NCBI GenBank assembly: GCA_935421135.1
Contig: OW285187.1
Span: forward strand, 36,272,818-36,336,817
Direction: 5' to 3'
Source: Bugulina stolonifera
Lineage: Eukaryota > Bryozoa > Gymnolaemata > Cheilostomatida > Bugulidae
DNA length: 64,000 bases
Part shown: positions 16,499 through 29,400 of the stretch, piece after piece
Numbering within the stretch: position 1 is the stretch's first letter
Layout: every line of letters begins with the position of its first letter
Made by a program: the position numbers and the translations under genes
Notes under the pieces: generated by a model
The model's database searches: none
Told to the model about the DNA's origin: nothing
What the model saw: only the letters and a program-made list of their open reading frames with translations

Positions 16499-17742
16499 CG
16501 TGGGCCCCAGGCTATACTCTGATACAATACCAGTCACAGCTAACATACTGTGTGACTACTTCCTCTTGGGAACAGCTAATAGACATAATAAAGTCAAGTC
16601 ATAATAGCCTGTGTTACCACTGATCAGGGTTTTTATTAATATAGCAATATACTACACTGTATGTTTACTCCGCTGCTGAGAAACAAGGCACAATATTGTA
16701 TATTATGTTAATTAATTATTATACATGACTTTTATAATACACTCCACTGTATTACTGAATAATTTAACTGAATTTGTCTTTGTTATTGTGCTCAATATTA
16801 TCCTGGTAATTCTCTGATGAAATGCATGTTATGTTATCATTTAAATATGGCATGTTATTATTTTAATAGAATGTTATTTAATAAAGTAAATTTGAGATGA
16901 ATATTTGAAGATGAAGTGGAGCAAAAGTTAATTATGAATCACAAATCACTATTATATTGATTGTTAATGTATATTGAGGGTATGTAGAGTAAACTCTATT
17001 CTCTATAAATTAACTGTTATACAATATCTATGAGTAGATCAAAAGGGCTCATATAAACATGCATGCACATGAAACAATAGATATTAGCCAGTCTGATACT
17101 GTACATTGTACATTGTATACTGTATACATAACTGTGTAGTGTACAGTGTGCAGTTTACATGGTATCATATGGTGAGATATCGCAGACTACAGTGGAGGAA
17201 GGGTATAGAGTGGATACTATAGCCTTGTATCACCACAGGCAAAGTTCTACATACATGGTTTACTCCTTTTATCACCATCTGAACCAGTTGTACACTATAC
17301 ATCAGATACAGTGTATTTAAAGGTAGGCTACAAGTACATAATATGTGTTTAATACTAATTTATTATCAAGTCTTGTGCCTTGTGCATGCAAAATATCTCA
17401 TCTCTATATGATACACATGTTGTGTAATATCTTATTATTATCATTATGATATAGAGAGATAGTTTGTATAGCGGCCAACCTACTGAGTGTAAGTTATCCT
17501 TGTGTGTGAAATACATGTTAGTATCTGCTACAATGGATTATGGTAGGTATATCTACATTTATATGGTGGCAACAAAACATGCTAAATTGTGAATACATCT
17601 AAACGATGATTCACACTGGTTAGGGAGAACTGGTGAGCTAAGGCTAAGCCGATATACTTGTATATCTAATTACTTCTAGGTATCAGCATAATGCCCAGTG
17701 ACGGCTGACTTTTAGAGAGAGAAGCTGGTTTGCAGGCAGACA
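16499..17742. other. 3' UTR of the membrane-protein gene and intergenic DNA
   Basis: AT-rich non-coding sequence. An AATAAA at 16880-16885, about 380 bases past the stop codon, is the likely polyadenylation signal. I see no further gene. A GTAAGTT at 17488 might be a donor of an untranslated leader exon for the next gene, but nothing confirms it. Confidence 0.45.
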
Positions 17743-18204
17743 ATGTCTAACTCTACTTCCACCTCTGCAGCTGCTGGAGAAGACAAGGCAACCAGGAACT
17801 TGACAGTAGCTCTCATTGTGGTGGCAGTGGTAATAGTAGTGATATTAATAGCTGCTGTAGGTGTGGCTGTTGTCATGGTAACTAAACGCAGAAAGGTCAA
17901 GGAGAAAGAAAGAAAGATCGTAGAGGCATTGGATGGAGATATGAGTTCTTCAGTTGAAACTGAGTCAGATTTGGTTAAAAGACAGAAGAAAGAATATTCT
18001 AGTTCAGTCTACAAGCAGGAAGAATGTTCTAGATCAGGGTACAGATGTGAAGATGGGCTGGAGAAGGAAGAGGGACACGAGGAGGAGCAGGAGGACGGCA
18101 TGGATGAGGTGTATCCTACACCAACATATGAGAAAGGCAAACAGAGAGAACCGTCTGCACCAGCATGTATTAGTGCTGATAGTATAGAGTTTATAATTGA
18201 CTAG
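17743..18204 (+). CDS. Small single-pass membrane protein, unknown family
   Basis: A continuous 153-codon frame starts at ATG 17743 and ends in TAG. Residues 1-18 are Ser/Thr/Ala-rich and include a glycosylation site (NST). After a second possible site (NLT) comes one strong membrane segment of Val/Ile/Ala at about residues 22-46. A basic stop-transfer stretch follows (TKRRKVKEKERK), then a long acidic and Ser-rich tail with EEEGHEEEQEDGMDEVYP. With no signal peptide, a short outer N-terminus and a cytoplasmic tail are likely. The sequence just before the ATG looks like a splice acceptor (TTTGCAG at 17734), so a non-coding leader exon is possible. An AATAAA at 18649 fits a transcript end. No family is recognised. 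The biased composition and sensible topology favour a real gene. Confidence 0.55.
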   Translation: MSNSTSTSAAAGEDKATRNLTVALIVVAVVIVVILIAAVGVAVVMVTKRRKVKEKERKIVEALDGDMSSSVETESDLVKRQKKEYSSSVYKQEECSRSGYRCEDGLEKEEGHEEEQEDGMDEVYPTPTYEKGKQREPSAPACISADSIEFIID

Positions 18205-19812
18205 CCATACTACTATACTGTATTGAGTATATTACTAAAGAGTCAAAACATTGAATTATTGCCGGGAACATAAAGTCTGTTATATTATGCTTATAGTGTT
18301 ATATATCACATCATTACATCCTTCACTAATGGATATGCAGTGCATTTGAATTCATGAGCTATTGATACTAATTCAAAGTTGTCCACTCCTAACAAATTTC
18401 TTTCCTCCTTGTTTCTATCAGAAAAAGATAAAAGAGGGAGGACAACTCACTATTATCAGCAATACGTTACAAGTGCCCCATGCATATTAGTATTACCTAT
18501 AAACATATTACATATATATAGTGTGCTTGTGGCATTCTCTGTATTATCATAGGAATAGTGAATATACACATAATACATGTTATATTTAGGTATACAAGTG
18601 CCACATTATCTAAAGTTGTTCTAAAAGTTCTAGATGACAATGCTAGTGAATAAATATAAATTTGAGTGAAAAGTGAACATCTTATTGCTTTGCTATCACC
18701 CATGTCTGATTAAAATAAAGGAGATAAAACATTTTGGTGAATCACCAAGAGAGAGTTTTAATTGGAAATTGTTATACCAGAATTTGGGGGTTTGGGTTAT
18801 CCGTTGCAGCATTTAGTTGGAGTCAAAGTATTTAGGACTTGCCTGCTGTATGAGTACGTAGTCTGTAGAGGTAGTACACTGCCTGTAGGTCCTGCTGTCA
18901 GCACCTTGATCTCCAATGTTAGTAAGCTGTGTGTCCTGCTGTCAGCACCTTGATCTCCAATGTTAGTAAGCTGTGTGGGTTGGATTCTGGTTCTGTGGTC
19001 TAGGATGTAGCGGTGTAGACTCTATTTTGTGATCTACAATGAGATAGTTGTTTCGTATATGTCCTTGCTCCTTAGTACGAGTTACTCGGTAATATACATC
19101 CATCTGTGCTCCACAAGCTGCACACTGTTGTAGTTTAGATTTAGTGTTTTTGTTTTAGTATATTATGGATTTTTGTTTTGTTTTCTGCTTTGTAGCAATT
19201 ATTGTCATTTTCTCGTTTTGCAACAACTTATATAATCTATCTATATCCATGTATGTATGTCGTTGTTGCACTCTTGTCACTGTGTATATAACTATATTTA
19301 CTGTCTATTGTCTATTCTATACTGCTGTCACTTTACTGTTCATACTGGCTCAGCAGTACACTCTCAGTCTATACTGTATTATCTCACAGTCTACTATCTG
19401 TACTGTCTCTGTCTGCTATCTGTACTGCCTACTACTACTTGTATACAAAGCACTAGCTGGTATATCAGTAATATCACATTACAATGTCATGTGCAGTGTT
19501 AGATTATCTGGTTAGGAGTTAGGTTCTCCTTGCTGCTAGTGTGTAGAAAAAGCGGATAACTCCTATATATCTGTTGCTATGGTGTAATTAGAAATCGAAG
19601 GAGTTGTATAATCTTGAAATAGCATGTTGTCTTGCTCCGAAATATGTACTGCTTTTTTGCTCTTCCTTTACAGTCGTGAAGTGTACAATACTGTTTGTGA
19701 ATGTGTTGATAGTTTAAGCGGCGGAGAAAACCAGGCGTACCGCACCAAGTAATAACTATTCTTGCCAATTTCCTGCGCGTGAAACTACAAAATACATTTT
19801 CTCAGGCTTTGC
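18205..19812. other. Intergenic, includes a 45-bp duplication
   Basis: Non-coding sequence between the small membrane protein and NOP16. A 45-bp segment containing GTCAGCACCTTGATCTCCAA is directly duplicated at 18888-18976. The 350-base open frame at 19165-19515 is low-complexity and not convincing. The last 300 bases should hold the NOP16 promoter; no TATA box is evident. Confidence 0.5.
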
Positions 19813-22686
19813 AATGACGAGAATAAGGAAGCAAAAGCGTGCCAAAAAGTACAATTACAAAACTGATAGACGAAAGAAAAACATTAAAGCCAAGAAACAG
19901 CCGAATATTGAAGAGTAGGTGAACTTATGTAATTATAGTAATTTATCCACTTGTTTTAAAAATCAAAATCAAAATCGGAATTTTATTTTGTCATTTTGAT
20001 TTTTTTTGAGTTTTCTTTGTTGATCAATGTTTCTTCTCGTCAGGCTCCATATTAACATTCTAGTCATTATTCATGTATATAATGAACCTAAATCTAGATC
20101 ATTCCTTCCTTTTGTAATTTAAATCTGATTTTTTTTTTTATAATAATAATAATAATTATAATAATAAATTATCATATAGATTAGATAGGCCTATATGTAG
20201 CCTATTAGTTAGGCCCTAGTAGTTTATAGAGATGTCTGCAAGTTTTTTTTTGGAAACTCGAATTGCCATTACCAAATCTTAATTGTGACTCTTTAAGTCA
20301 CAAGTCAATTCTTTTTAGCGACTAATCAAAGCTTAGGCCTACAAGTTACAAGTTAAATTCCTTAAAATTGTTACATTTGTCATCAAATAGCCTACTCAAG
20401 TGTTTATCAAGTTATCTAGATCTACTACAAGTCAAGAGACAATTCAATTTTGTTCTTGCTTAGCTCAAGGATTTTTTTGTAGATTTATTGGGCTATTATT
20501 TAAATTTTGAGGAAATATTGTAACTAGGCCTAAATGATGGCAGACATTCAAATTTCAAAACCAAATGTCACTGTTTAATTTCACTGATTTAAATTTCGGT
20601 TATTTCCATTCATTGCAATTTACAGCTTCTCAACTCGATTTATTGAATATTTCAATATAATGAAGTGTGAGTTAACACTTTTCGGTGAGTGGCCATAATT
20701 CAAGTTATAAGCTCAAAAAGGAAGCACACTCAGATTGAGTCAAAATAAAATAAAACGTTTGAATAAAATGTTTGACAATGTTAGCATTGCCACAGAAAAC
20801 ATAGCTCCTATAAAATAGACGAAAGCTGATTTGTCAATCAATATCATTAATATTCTAATGATAGGGAGCAGCCTTGGCCTAGTGGTTAGGGCTCTGGACT
20901 TTCATGCGGGAGTCCCAGTTTCAATTCCCATAAAAGTCATAATGCCCCTGCGCTGCATTTTGCCATCGGTGAAGTGCCTTCCCCACCCAAAACTAGAAAA
21001 AATGCAGATATCTTTAGATCATTGCTTTCTTACTTTGGATTATTAGTTAAAAGTAAAGATGGTAAGTTTTTATTATTAATATTTTAATACTCAACGTGTG
21101 TTGGATGTCTTTCAGATGTTGCCTGTTTAGGGGAAGACAACTATGAACTCTGTGTTCATGGTGTATATCGTGTTAAGGCAATAGCCTAAGCAAGACACAA
21201 TGACTATTTGCTCGAGAAGCTCCGGGGAGGTGTAGGTCCGTGTCGTGATTCCTTAAATCAGTTTGGTTCATGATTCCTTTTACTGACACAATTCTGAATC
21301 TGTTCCATTTACTTCACTTGACTGTTGCAATTATACAAATTGTAGAGAATCCATAAAGAAGGAATGGAACCGGAATAAAAGTCTTCGATATAATATGGAG
21401 TCGATGGGATTAAGTTTTGATCCCAATAATGCTGTGTCCAAAGGTCAATTCAACGTAAGTGACCTATAGCTAGATATATTTTGGTATTCTTGTTAATGTC
21501 ATACATTAGCCGTCCTATTTGACGGACCTCAGAAGCTGAAGCTTATATTGACAGCAGGGGCTCATCTTCCACGACAGGAATGAGTGGGAGTTGAACCTGT
21601 GACTCCAAGGTCTGCACCATCCTGCTATACTAGACTATCACTATCAACACTTGACTAGACTAACACTATCAGCACTTGACTAGACTAGCACTATCAACAC
21701 TTGACTAGACTAACACTATCAACACTTGACTAGACTAACACTATCAACACTTGACTAGACTAACACTATCAACACTTGACTAGACTAACACTATCAACAC
21801 TTGACTAGACTAACACTATCAACACTTGACTAGACTAACACTATCAACACTTGACTAGACTAACACTATCAACACTTGACTAGACTAACACTATCAACAC
21901 TTGACTATGCTAACACTATCAACACTTTATTAGGCTAGCACCATCAGCACAAGTTAGAAAGCTGTATTAGTTCGCTGTAGAATTAGAATGTACGCAATGT
22001 AATATCTTCATCTTTGTAGAAAGCTGGATCTGTGCCAAGTCACCAAGTTCCACTAGCCAACAAGAAGTCAGTTAGAGAAGGTAGTATCTTCATTAGTTTG
22101 GTGTTTATTTAGCAAAATATAATATGAGGTTACATAGTATATGTTGTGGAATATATGATACATGTAATGTTATATTATGGAATGTTTGATACTATGTTGC
22201 GTTATGTTACAAAATATGCTACAATAACATGTTACATGCTATGTTACAGAACTAGAGAGGAAAGCTGCCATACCGGAGGCAGTGAAACTGAGGCTATCTG
22301 AACCTGACACACAGTATGCTATATACATGTTGGAGAAGTATGGCGACGACTATAAGGTAGGTGGGGACAATTCTACTCTTCTACTGACCGGTCTCTGTGT
22401 TCATTAGCTGCCCGTTCCTGAACATAGCTCGTGAGCACGCTCTGTTACGTTGAGAAGAGACAGTCCACATGTAATGGTGTGCCTATATTATACATGCACC
22501 GATGTAACAATCATTTGACTCGCTTACTGCTGAATATTCCAGGCGATGGCCAGAGACAAACGGAACTACTACCAGGACACCCCTAAACAAATACGGAAGA
22601 AAATATTAACATTCCAGAAGATTCCAGATCTTTATGATGCTTACAAAGTGATGAAGGAAGAAGACAGCAAGTGTGACACTGGGTAA
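19813..22686 (+). CDS. NOP16: Nucleolar protein 16 (60S ribosome biogenesis)
   Basis: Five exons: 19813-19914, 21346-21454, 22020-22080, 22250-22356 and 22543-22686 (TAA), about 174 residues, matching the small NOP16 family. The N-terminus is very basic (MTRIRKQKRAKKYNYKTDRR), as in NOP16, and serves nucleolar localisation and RNA contact. Exon 2 carries the conserved KKEWNRNKSLRYNMESMGLS block. Exons 4 and 5 carry the family signature, YGDDYK joined across the splice to AMARDKRNYYQDTPKQIRKK. All introns are GT-AG and phases agree (2,0,1,0). NOP16 is a nucleolar factor for maturation of pre-60S particles. The start is the first Met and gives the expected N-terminus. Intron 1 holds a SINE and intron 2 a minisatellite. 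The gene is convergent with the THEG-like gene. Confidence 0.94.
19915..21345 (+). other. NOP16 intron 1
   Basis: AT-rich intron of about 1.4 kb with no coding signal. It contains the tRNA-derived SINE-like copy listed separately. Confidence 0.7.
20864..21060 (+). mobile_element. tRNA-derived SINE-like element
   Basis: TGGCCTAGTGG (from 20875) matches the RNA polymerase III box A and GTTTCAATTCC (from 20918) is close to box B. The spacing is that of a tRNA, and the head GCAGCCTTGGCCTAGTGGTT is typical of tRNA-derived SINEs. A tRNA-unrelated body follows. It is not an intact tRNA because box B is degenerate and the stems do not close well. It lies in intron 1 of NOP16 on the same strand. Confidence 0.65.
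21636..21945. repeat. 25-bp minisatellite in NOP16 intron 2
   Basis: About twelve copies of CTAGACTAACACTATCAACA plus CTTGA. The outer copies have diverged and the middle ones are nearly identical. Confidence 0.95.
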
Positions 22687-23281
22687 CACTACTAACTGTA
22701 TTGTAGTAATGTTGTAACAGTAATATTAGTACTCAGGGTTATCTTTCCTCTCTCACTTGGAGCCAAAAGAGGATAACTCTCAAGGATTCCTCATTTAATG
22801 GCAATAGGGCTTGTATTGTCAACTTATTACATGTATCTTGATGTATTTAATTGAAAGTGTAAACTGTTATGTATGTAGAGTAATGATTACAGGACTGGAC
22901 GTTTGCCATGTTAGTGTATTGGTGATGGAAAAATAGGTGACCATATAAAGCTAATGTAACTGCAAAGCAAAAACAGACTAGAAAATATGTTTTATGGAAA
23001 TTTGATGCATAAAATACAAAGAATACAACAAAATTGAGCAATTTTTTAAGGCAATAGTTGAGATTGCATCAGCAATGTCTTGCATTAACTTAGCGGTGAG
23101 ATATCATGATACAGCTGTAGTTATTATAGTCATCTTATACTACTAGCTATGACCAAACGTATACACTAATGGTGGATTTATAGACCTCATAGTGAATGTA
23201 GATATTATAATGTGAATGTCAAACAGAGGTCATGGAAACGTACATTGATGTCTTTAACTACCAGCATATAATCTGATATTT
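22687..23281. other. Gap between convergent genes
   Basis: 3' flank of NOP16, AT-rich and non-coding. No clear AATAAA close to the NOP16 stop was found. Confidence 0.4.
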
Positions 23282-23425
23282 TACTATTGGTTGAGCTAGC
23301 TCAGTCTATCGAACTATTGGTTGAGCTTGGCTTGGTATCTATCGTACTATTGGTTGAGCTAGCTCAGTCTATCGAACTATTGGTTGAGCTTGGCTTGGTA
23401 TCTATCGTACTATTGGCTGAGCTAA
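23282..23425 (-). repeat. Repeat that amplifies the THEG-like stop-codon end
   Basis: About five units of 31 bp, alternating as two 62-bp blocks, lie immediately 3' of the THEG-like gene. On the minus strand copies read GAGCTAGCTCAACCAATAGT, then ACGATAG or TCGATAG. The gene's own end reads AGCTCAGCCAATAGTACGATAG, encoding ELAQPIVR and stop. Each downstream unit is therefore a copy of the last codons plus TAG. Confidence 0.85.
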
Positions 23426-26400
23426 TTCACTTATGCGAGGCGGACAGTAAGCATTGAGAGCCGTAGGGCTGATGATAAAGGCTTGTGGATTGAACTGTAC
23501 GGAATCCATGGTCTGGCGTATGATGGGTACTGACAACTCCTTGGTTCTAGAACTAGCCACTGCGTTCCTCGCATTACGAGTTACCACTCGAATTAGTTTA
23601 GGCAGTTTCTCTGAGCCTGCTCCGTAATCAAAGTTGAAATGATATCCTTCATAGATAGGTTTACATCTAGCCAATTCCAGAGTTCGCGGTGAGGCTGTCG
23701 CCTTCCTTACATTACTCGGCACCTAAAGCAACACAGAGTTACAAGACTGAGTGTAGTGATACAGATGTTATGGAACTTAGTGTAGTAATACAAGAGTTAT
23801 AGAACTGAGTGTAGTAATACAGATGTTATAGAATTGAGTGTAGTAATACAAGAGTTATAGAACTGAGTGTAGTGATACAGATGTTATAGAATTGAGTGTA
23901 GTAATACAAGAGTTATAGAACTGAGTGTAGTGATACAGATGTTATAGAACTGAGTGTAGTGATACAGATGTTATAGAACTGAGTGTAGTAATACAGATGT
24001 TATAGAACTGAGTGTAGTAATACAGAATATGTTATAGAACTGAGTGTAGAAATAGAGGAGTTATAGGACTGAGTGTAGTGATACAAGAGTTATAGGACTG
24101 AGTGAAGTAATACAGATATTATAGGACTGGGTGTAGTAATACAGATGTCATAGACTTTGATCTACTCACGTCCCAAATTGCATCTCTGAACTGTTTCTCC
24201 GTTCTCTCCTTAGCTACTGCTAGACTCTCTAATCTTGGTGAACAGGAAGCTACCTTAGCCAGATGTGATACGGTGCTAGGTAGGGGGCGCTCTGGCTGAT
24301 ACTCTCTGTGATACTCTTTGTGTCGAGCTAAAGAGTTAGTAAGGGGTCTCTCTGCTGCGGTCTTAGCTCTTTCATCTACTGGCCAGACTGGGCTCTCTCT
24401 ACCACAGCTGTACGTGAATTGGTCTCTGCCAATGTTCAATCGATATAATACATGTAATTGTTAGGGAGTTGTCTATTCTTTCATGTGAGTTAGTAAGGAA
24501 AGACAACTTCAGAAAAGCAAACCTAAACTTGCTTATTGTGAGAGCTACAATGTATTTAGGACATTCATACTAATGGAATGAGCTATGATAATGACATAAC
24601 AAGGTAACTGTTGTACAATACTTACTTGTGTGGTCTGTCTTCAAATGCCTTTGGTGCTTTCTTTGGTTGAGCCAACTGTTCTAGTCTGGGGGTACAGCCA
24701 GCAGTTTTAGCTCTCTCTGCCACTAGACTGATCTGTGAGTCTCTACCACAGCTGTAGTAATACTGTGATCTACAATATGTATACTGTAGTAATACACTGT
24801 GCTATACAATGTGTATACTGTAGTAATACACTGTGTTATACAATGTGTATACTGTAGTAATACACTGTGTTATACAATGTGTATACTGTAGTAATACACT
24901 GTGTTATACATTGTGTATACTGTAGTAATACACTGTGTTATACAATGTGTATACTGTAGTAATACACTGTGTTATACAATGTGTATACTGTAGTAATACT
25001 GTGTTATACAATGTGTATACTGTAGTAATACACTGTGTTATACAATGTGTATACTGTAGTAATACACTGTGTTATACAATGTGTATACTGTAGTAATACA
25101 CTGTGTTATACAATGTGTATACTGTAGTAATACACTGTGTTATACATTGTGTATACTGTAGTAATACACTGTGTTATACAATGTGTATACTGTAGTAATA
25201 CTGTGTTATACAATGTGTATACTGTAGTAATACACTGTGTTATACAATGTGTATACTGTAGTAATACACTGTGTTATACAATGTGTATACTGTAGTAATA
25301 CTGTGTTATACAATGTGTATACTGTAGTAGTACTGTGTTATACAATGTGTATACTGTAGTAATACTGTGTTATACAATGTGTATTACTACAGTAATACAC
25401 ATTGTATAACACAGTATTACTACAGTATACACATTGTATAACACAGTACTACTACAGTATACACATTGTATAACACAGTATTACTACAGTATACACATTG
25501 TATAACACAGTGTATTACTACAGTATACACATTGTATAACACAGTATTACTACAGTATACAATGTGTATACTGTAGTAATACACTGTGTTATACAATGTG
25601 TATACTGTAGTAATACACTGTGTTATACAATGTGCATACTGTAGTAATACACTGTGTTATACAATGTGTATACTGTAGTAATACTGTGTTATACAATGTG
25701 TATACTGTAGTAATACACTGTGTTATACAATGTGTATACTGTAGTAATACTGTGTTATACAATGTGTATACTGTAGTAATACACTGTGTTATACATTGTG
25801 TATACTGTAGTAATACACTGTGTTATACAATGTGTATACTGTAGTAATACTGTGTTATACAATGTGTATACTGTAGTAATACTGTGTTATACAATGTGTA
25901 TACTGTAGTAATACTGTGTTATACAATGTGTATACTGTAGTAATACTGTGTTATACAATGTGTATACTGTAGTAATACTGTGTTATACAATGTGTATACT
26001 GTAGTAATACACTGTGTTATACAATGTGTATACTGTAGTAATACTGTGTTATACAATGTGTATACTGTAGTAATACTGTGTTATACAATGTGTATACTGT
26101 AGTAATACACTGTGTTATACAATGTGTATACTGTAGTAATACTGTGTTATACAATGTGTATACTGTAGTAATACTGTGATCTACAATGTGTATACTGTAG
26201 TAATACTGTGTTATACAATGTGTATACTGTAGTAATACTGTGTTATACAATGTGTATACTGTAGTAATACTGTTATCTACAATGGGTATACTGTAGTAAT
26301 ACACTGTGTTATACAATGTGTATACTGTAGTAATACTGTGTTATACAATGTGTATACTGTAGTAATACTGTTATCTACAATGGGTATACTGTAGTAATAC

Positions 26401-29400
26401 ACTGTGTTATACAATGTGTATACTGTAGTAATACTGTGTTATACATTGTGTATACTGTAGTAATACTGTGATCTACAATGTGTATACTGTAGTAATACTG
26501 TGTTATACAATGTGTATACTGTAGTAATACACTGTGTTATACAATGGGTATACTGTAGTAATACTGTGTTATACAATGTGTATACTGTAGTAATACACTG
26601 TGTTATACAATGTGTATACTGTAGTAATACTGTGTTATACAATGTGTATACTGTAGTAATACTGTGTTATACAATGTGTATACTGTAGTAATACTGTGTT
26701 ATACAATGTGTATACTGTAGTAATACACTGTGTTATACAATGTGTATACTGTAGTAATACTGTGTTATACAATGTGTATACTGTAGTAATACACTGTGTT
26801 ATACAATGTGTATACTGTAGTAATACTGTGTTATACAATGTGTATACTGTAGTAATACTGTGTTATACAATGTGTATACTGTAGTAATACACTGTGTTAT
26901 ACAATGTGTATACTGTAGTAATACTGTGATCTACAATGTGTATACTGTAGTAATACTGTGTTATACAATGTGTATACTGTAGTAATACACTGTGTTATAC
27001 AATGTGTATACTGTAGTAATACTGTGTTATACAATGTGTATACTGTAGTAATACTGTTATCTACAATGTGTATACTGTAGTAATACTGTGTTATACTATG
27101 TGTATACTGTAGTAATACTGTGTTATACATTGTGTATACTGTAGTAATACTGTGTTATACAATGTGTATACTGTAGTAATACTGTGTTATACAATGTGTA
27201 TACTGTAGTAATACTGTGTTATACTATGTGTATACTGTAGTAATACTGTGTTATACAATGTGTATACTGTAGTAATACTGTGTTATACAATGTGTATACT
27301 GTAGTAATACTGTGTTATACAATGTGTATACTGTAGTAATACTGTGTTATACAATGTGTATACTGTAGTAATACACTGTGTTATACAATGTGTATACTGT
27401 AGTAATACTGTGTTATACAATGTGTATACTGTAGTAATACTATATATTATAGTAAATGTTCAATAATGTGTGTTACACTATTACTGTTAATAACCACACT
27501 TTATAGTTTTGATTGTTATCATTCTGTTAAATCAAATGAAAAGAGTTTCGCTCTTCCTCCTACTAAATAGTCCAGTAATATGGCCAATATGATATTTACC
27601 TGCTAATATTTTCTTGTTTATCAGTCTTGGCCTGGGCTAAGGCTTCAACTCTTGGAGTAGCTACTGCCTGCTTGGCTGCATTTGACGGAGGGGTAAGCAT
27701 TTCCTGTGTGCCCCATTTGGCGACAGCTCTACAGTATATACAGTATATACTGTATATACTGTATATACAGTCTACATGTATATTTATGTGTGTTTGCAAA
27801 GTAAGTAATGAATCGTGAAGTCTGTATAATAGTGTGTACTCACCCTTTACCATTCACCCACTTGGTTTGTCTGTAATGATAGATTTTTGGTTTGGACAGA
27901 GAATGGAATCTGTTAGCTTCACTGCCTCTCATACTCTCCTCGTCTGAATGTCTTCCTGGAGAGGAACCAGATCTGCCAGCTCCATCATCTCTGTACTCTC
28001 CTTTATCTGTGGTACACCAACAATAAGATTAGACTATGATGCTATGATATACTACTGCCGTACTGTGATATACTACTGCCGTACTGTGATATACTACTGC
28101 CGTACTGTGATATACTACTGCCGTACTGTGATATACTACTAACCTGTAACAATATGCAACTATAATAGTAGTCACTATACACAGCGTACAATATCAATAA
28201 GTCAATATACTTGTTCACTCAGCCTACAGCCTTTATATTATATTATATATATTATATGATGACCCTAGCCCCTAGTTCTACACCGTCTACATGCTATACA
28301 AACTAGTCAGCTAAGCCAAGAAGTCAATAAGTGTGTTTTACTCTGTAATCCAATTAAAGAATTACATTTCAAATAAATAACTCAGTAAAATTACAATGGA
28401 GTCATGAAAAGTAGTATGTAGTACTGACTAACATCACAGGCTGCCGTTCTAGTTACAGCTAAGAGGCTATGATTTCCCTACTGGTTTACTAGGTTTCATT
28501 TTTTCTGTTAAAAGCCAAAGCACTTTCCCCATCTCTTAGTGATACCGAATTTCCAAGTGTTTGCAGAATGCTACAGAATGGCTTAGCTATCTCCTGTAGA
28601 TGCAGTTGATTTGAGATCAAACATGCTGACCTATCCCTCTTTCTTTGAGTATACTTGTAAATACAGGTATATGTGGGCTACAGCACACAGTCACTAGGTG
28701 TTCCACTGTATGTACAGGTAATAGTGTACATGTATATTATGTAGGCTACAGCACACAGCCACTAGGTGTTCTACTGTATGTACAGGTAATAGTGTACATG
28801 TATATTATGTAGGCTACAGCACACAGTCACTAAGTGTTCTACTGTATGTACAGGTAATAGTGTACATCTATATTATGTAGGCTACAGCACACTGCCACTA
28901 GGTATTCCACTGTATGTACAGGTAATAGTGTACATCTATATTATGTAGGCTACAGCACACAGCCACTAGGTGTTCTACTGTATGTACAGGTAATAGTGTA
29001 CATGTATATTATGTAGGCTACAGCACAGTCACTAGGTGTTCCACTGTATGTACAGGTAATAGTGTACGTGTATATTATGTGGGCTACAGCACACAGCCAC
29101 TAGGTATTCTAGGTACTCGGTCTGGTGGAGGGGTGCTTAGGGTAATCAGTACCCAATCAGCTGGATAATCCACTGAATAAATGTGATAGCAGAAAGAATG
29201 GAGTCTAGTTTGTGTTCATTGGCTTCAAGTTATTGACATAGCTCCTGGCTACACGCTCAACAAAATATTGTGTAATTTAAATTAAAGTTAACAAGTGCTT
29301 GAGACATAAGCTAAATAAAATTGAAAGGTTTAGGGGTATTGAATTGGGTATAGATTCATTAGTGTACAATAGAGAAGTGATTTCAACTGAATAGTTATTG

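Noticed and set aside
19165..19515. 116-codon hydrophobic frame
   Set aside because: Low-complexity TACTGTCT-rich DNA. No start context or homology visible.
20866..20935. A functional tRNA gene
   Set aside because: Box A fits but box B and the stems are degenerate and a SINE body follows.
24763..27440. CRISPR array
   Set aside because: Units are contiguous without unique spacers, and the DNA is animal.
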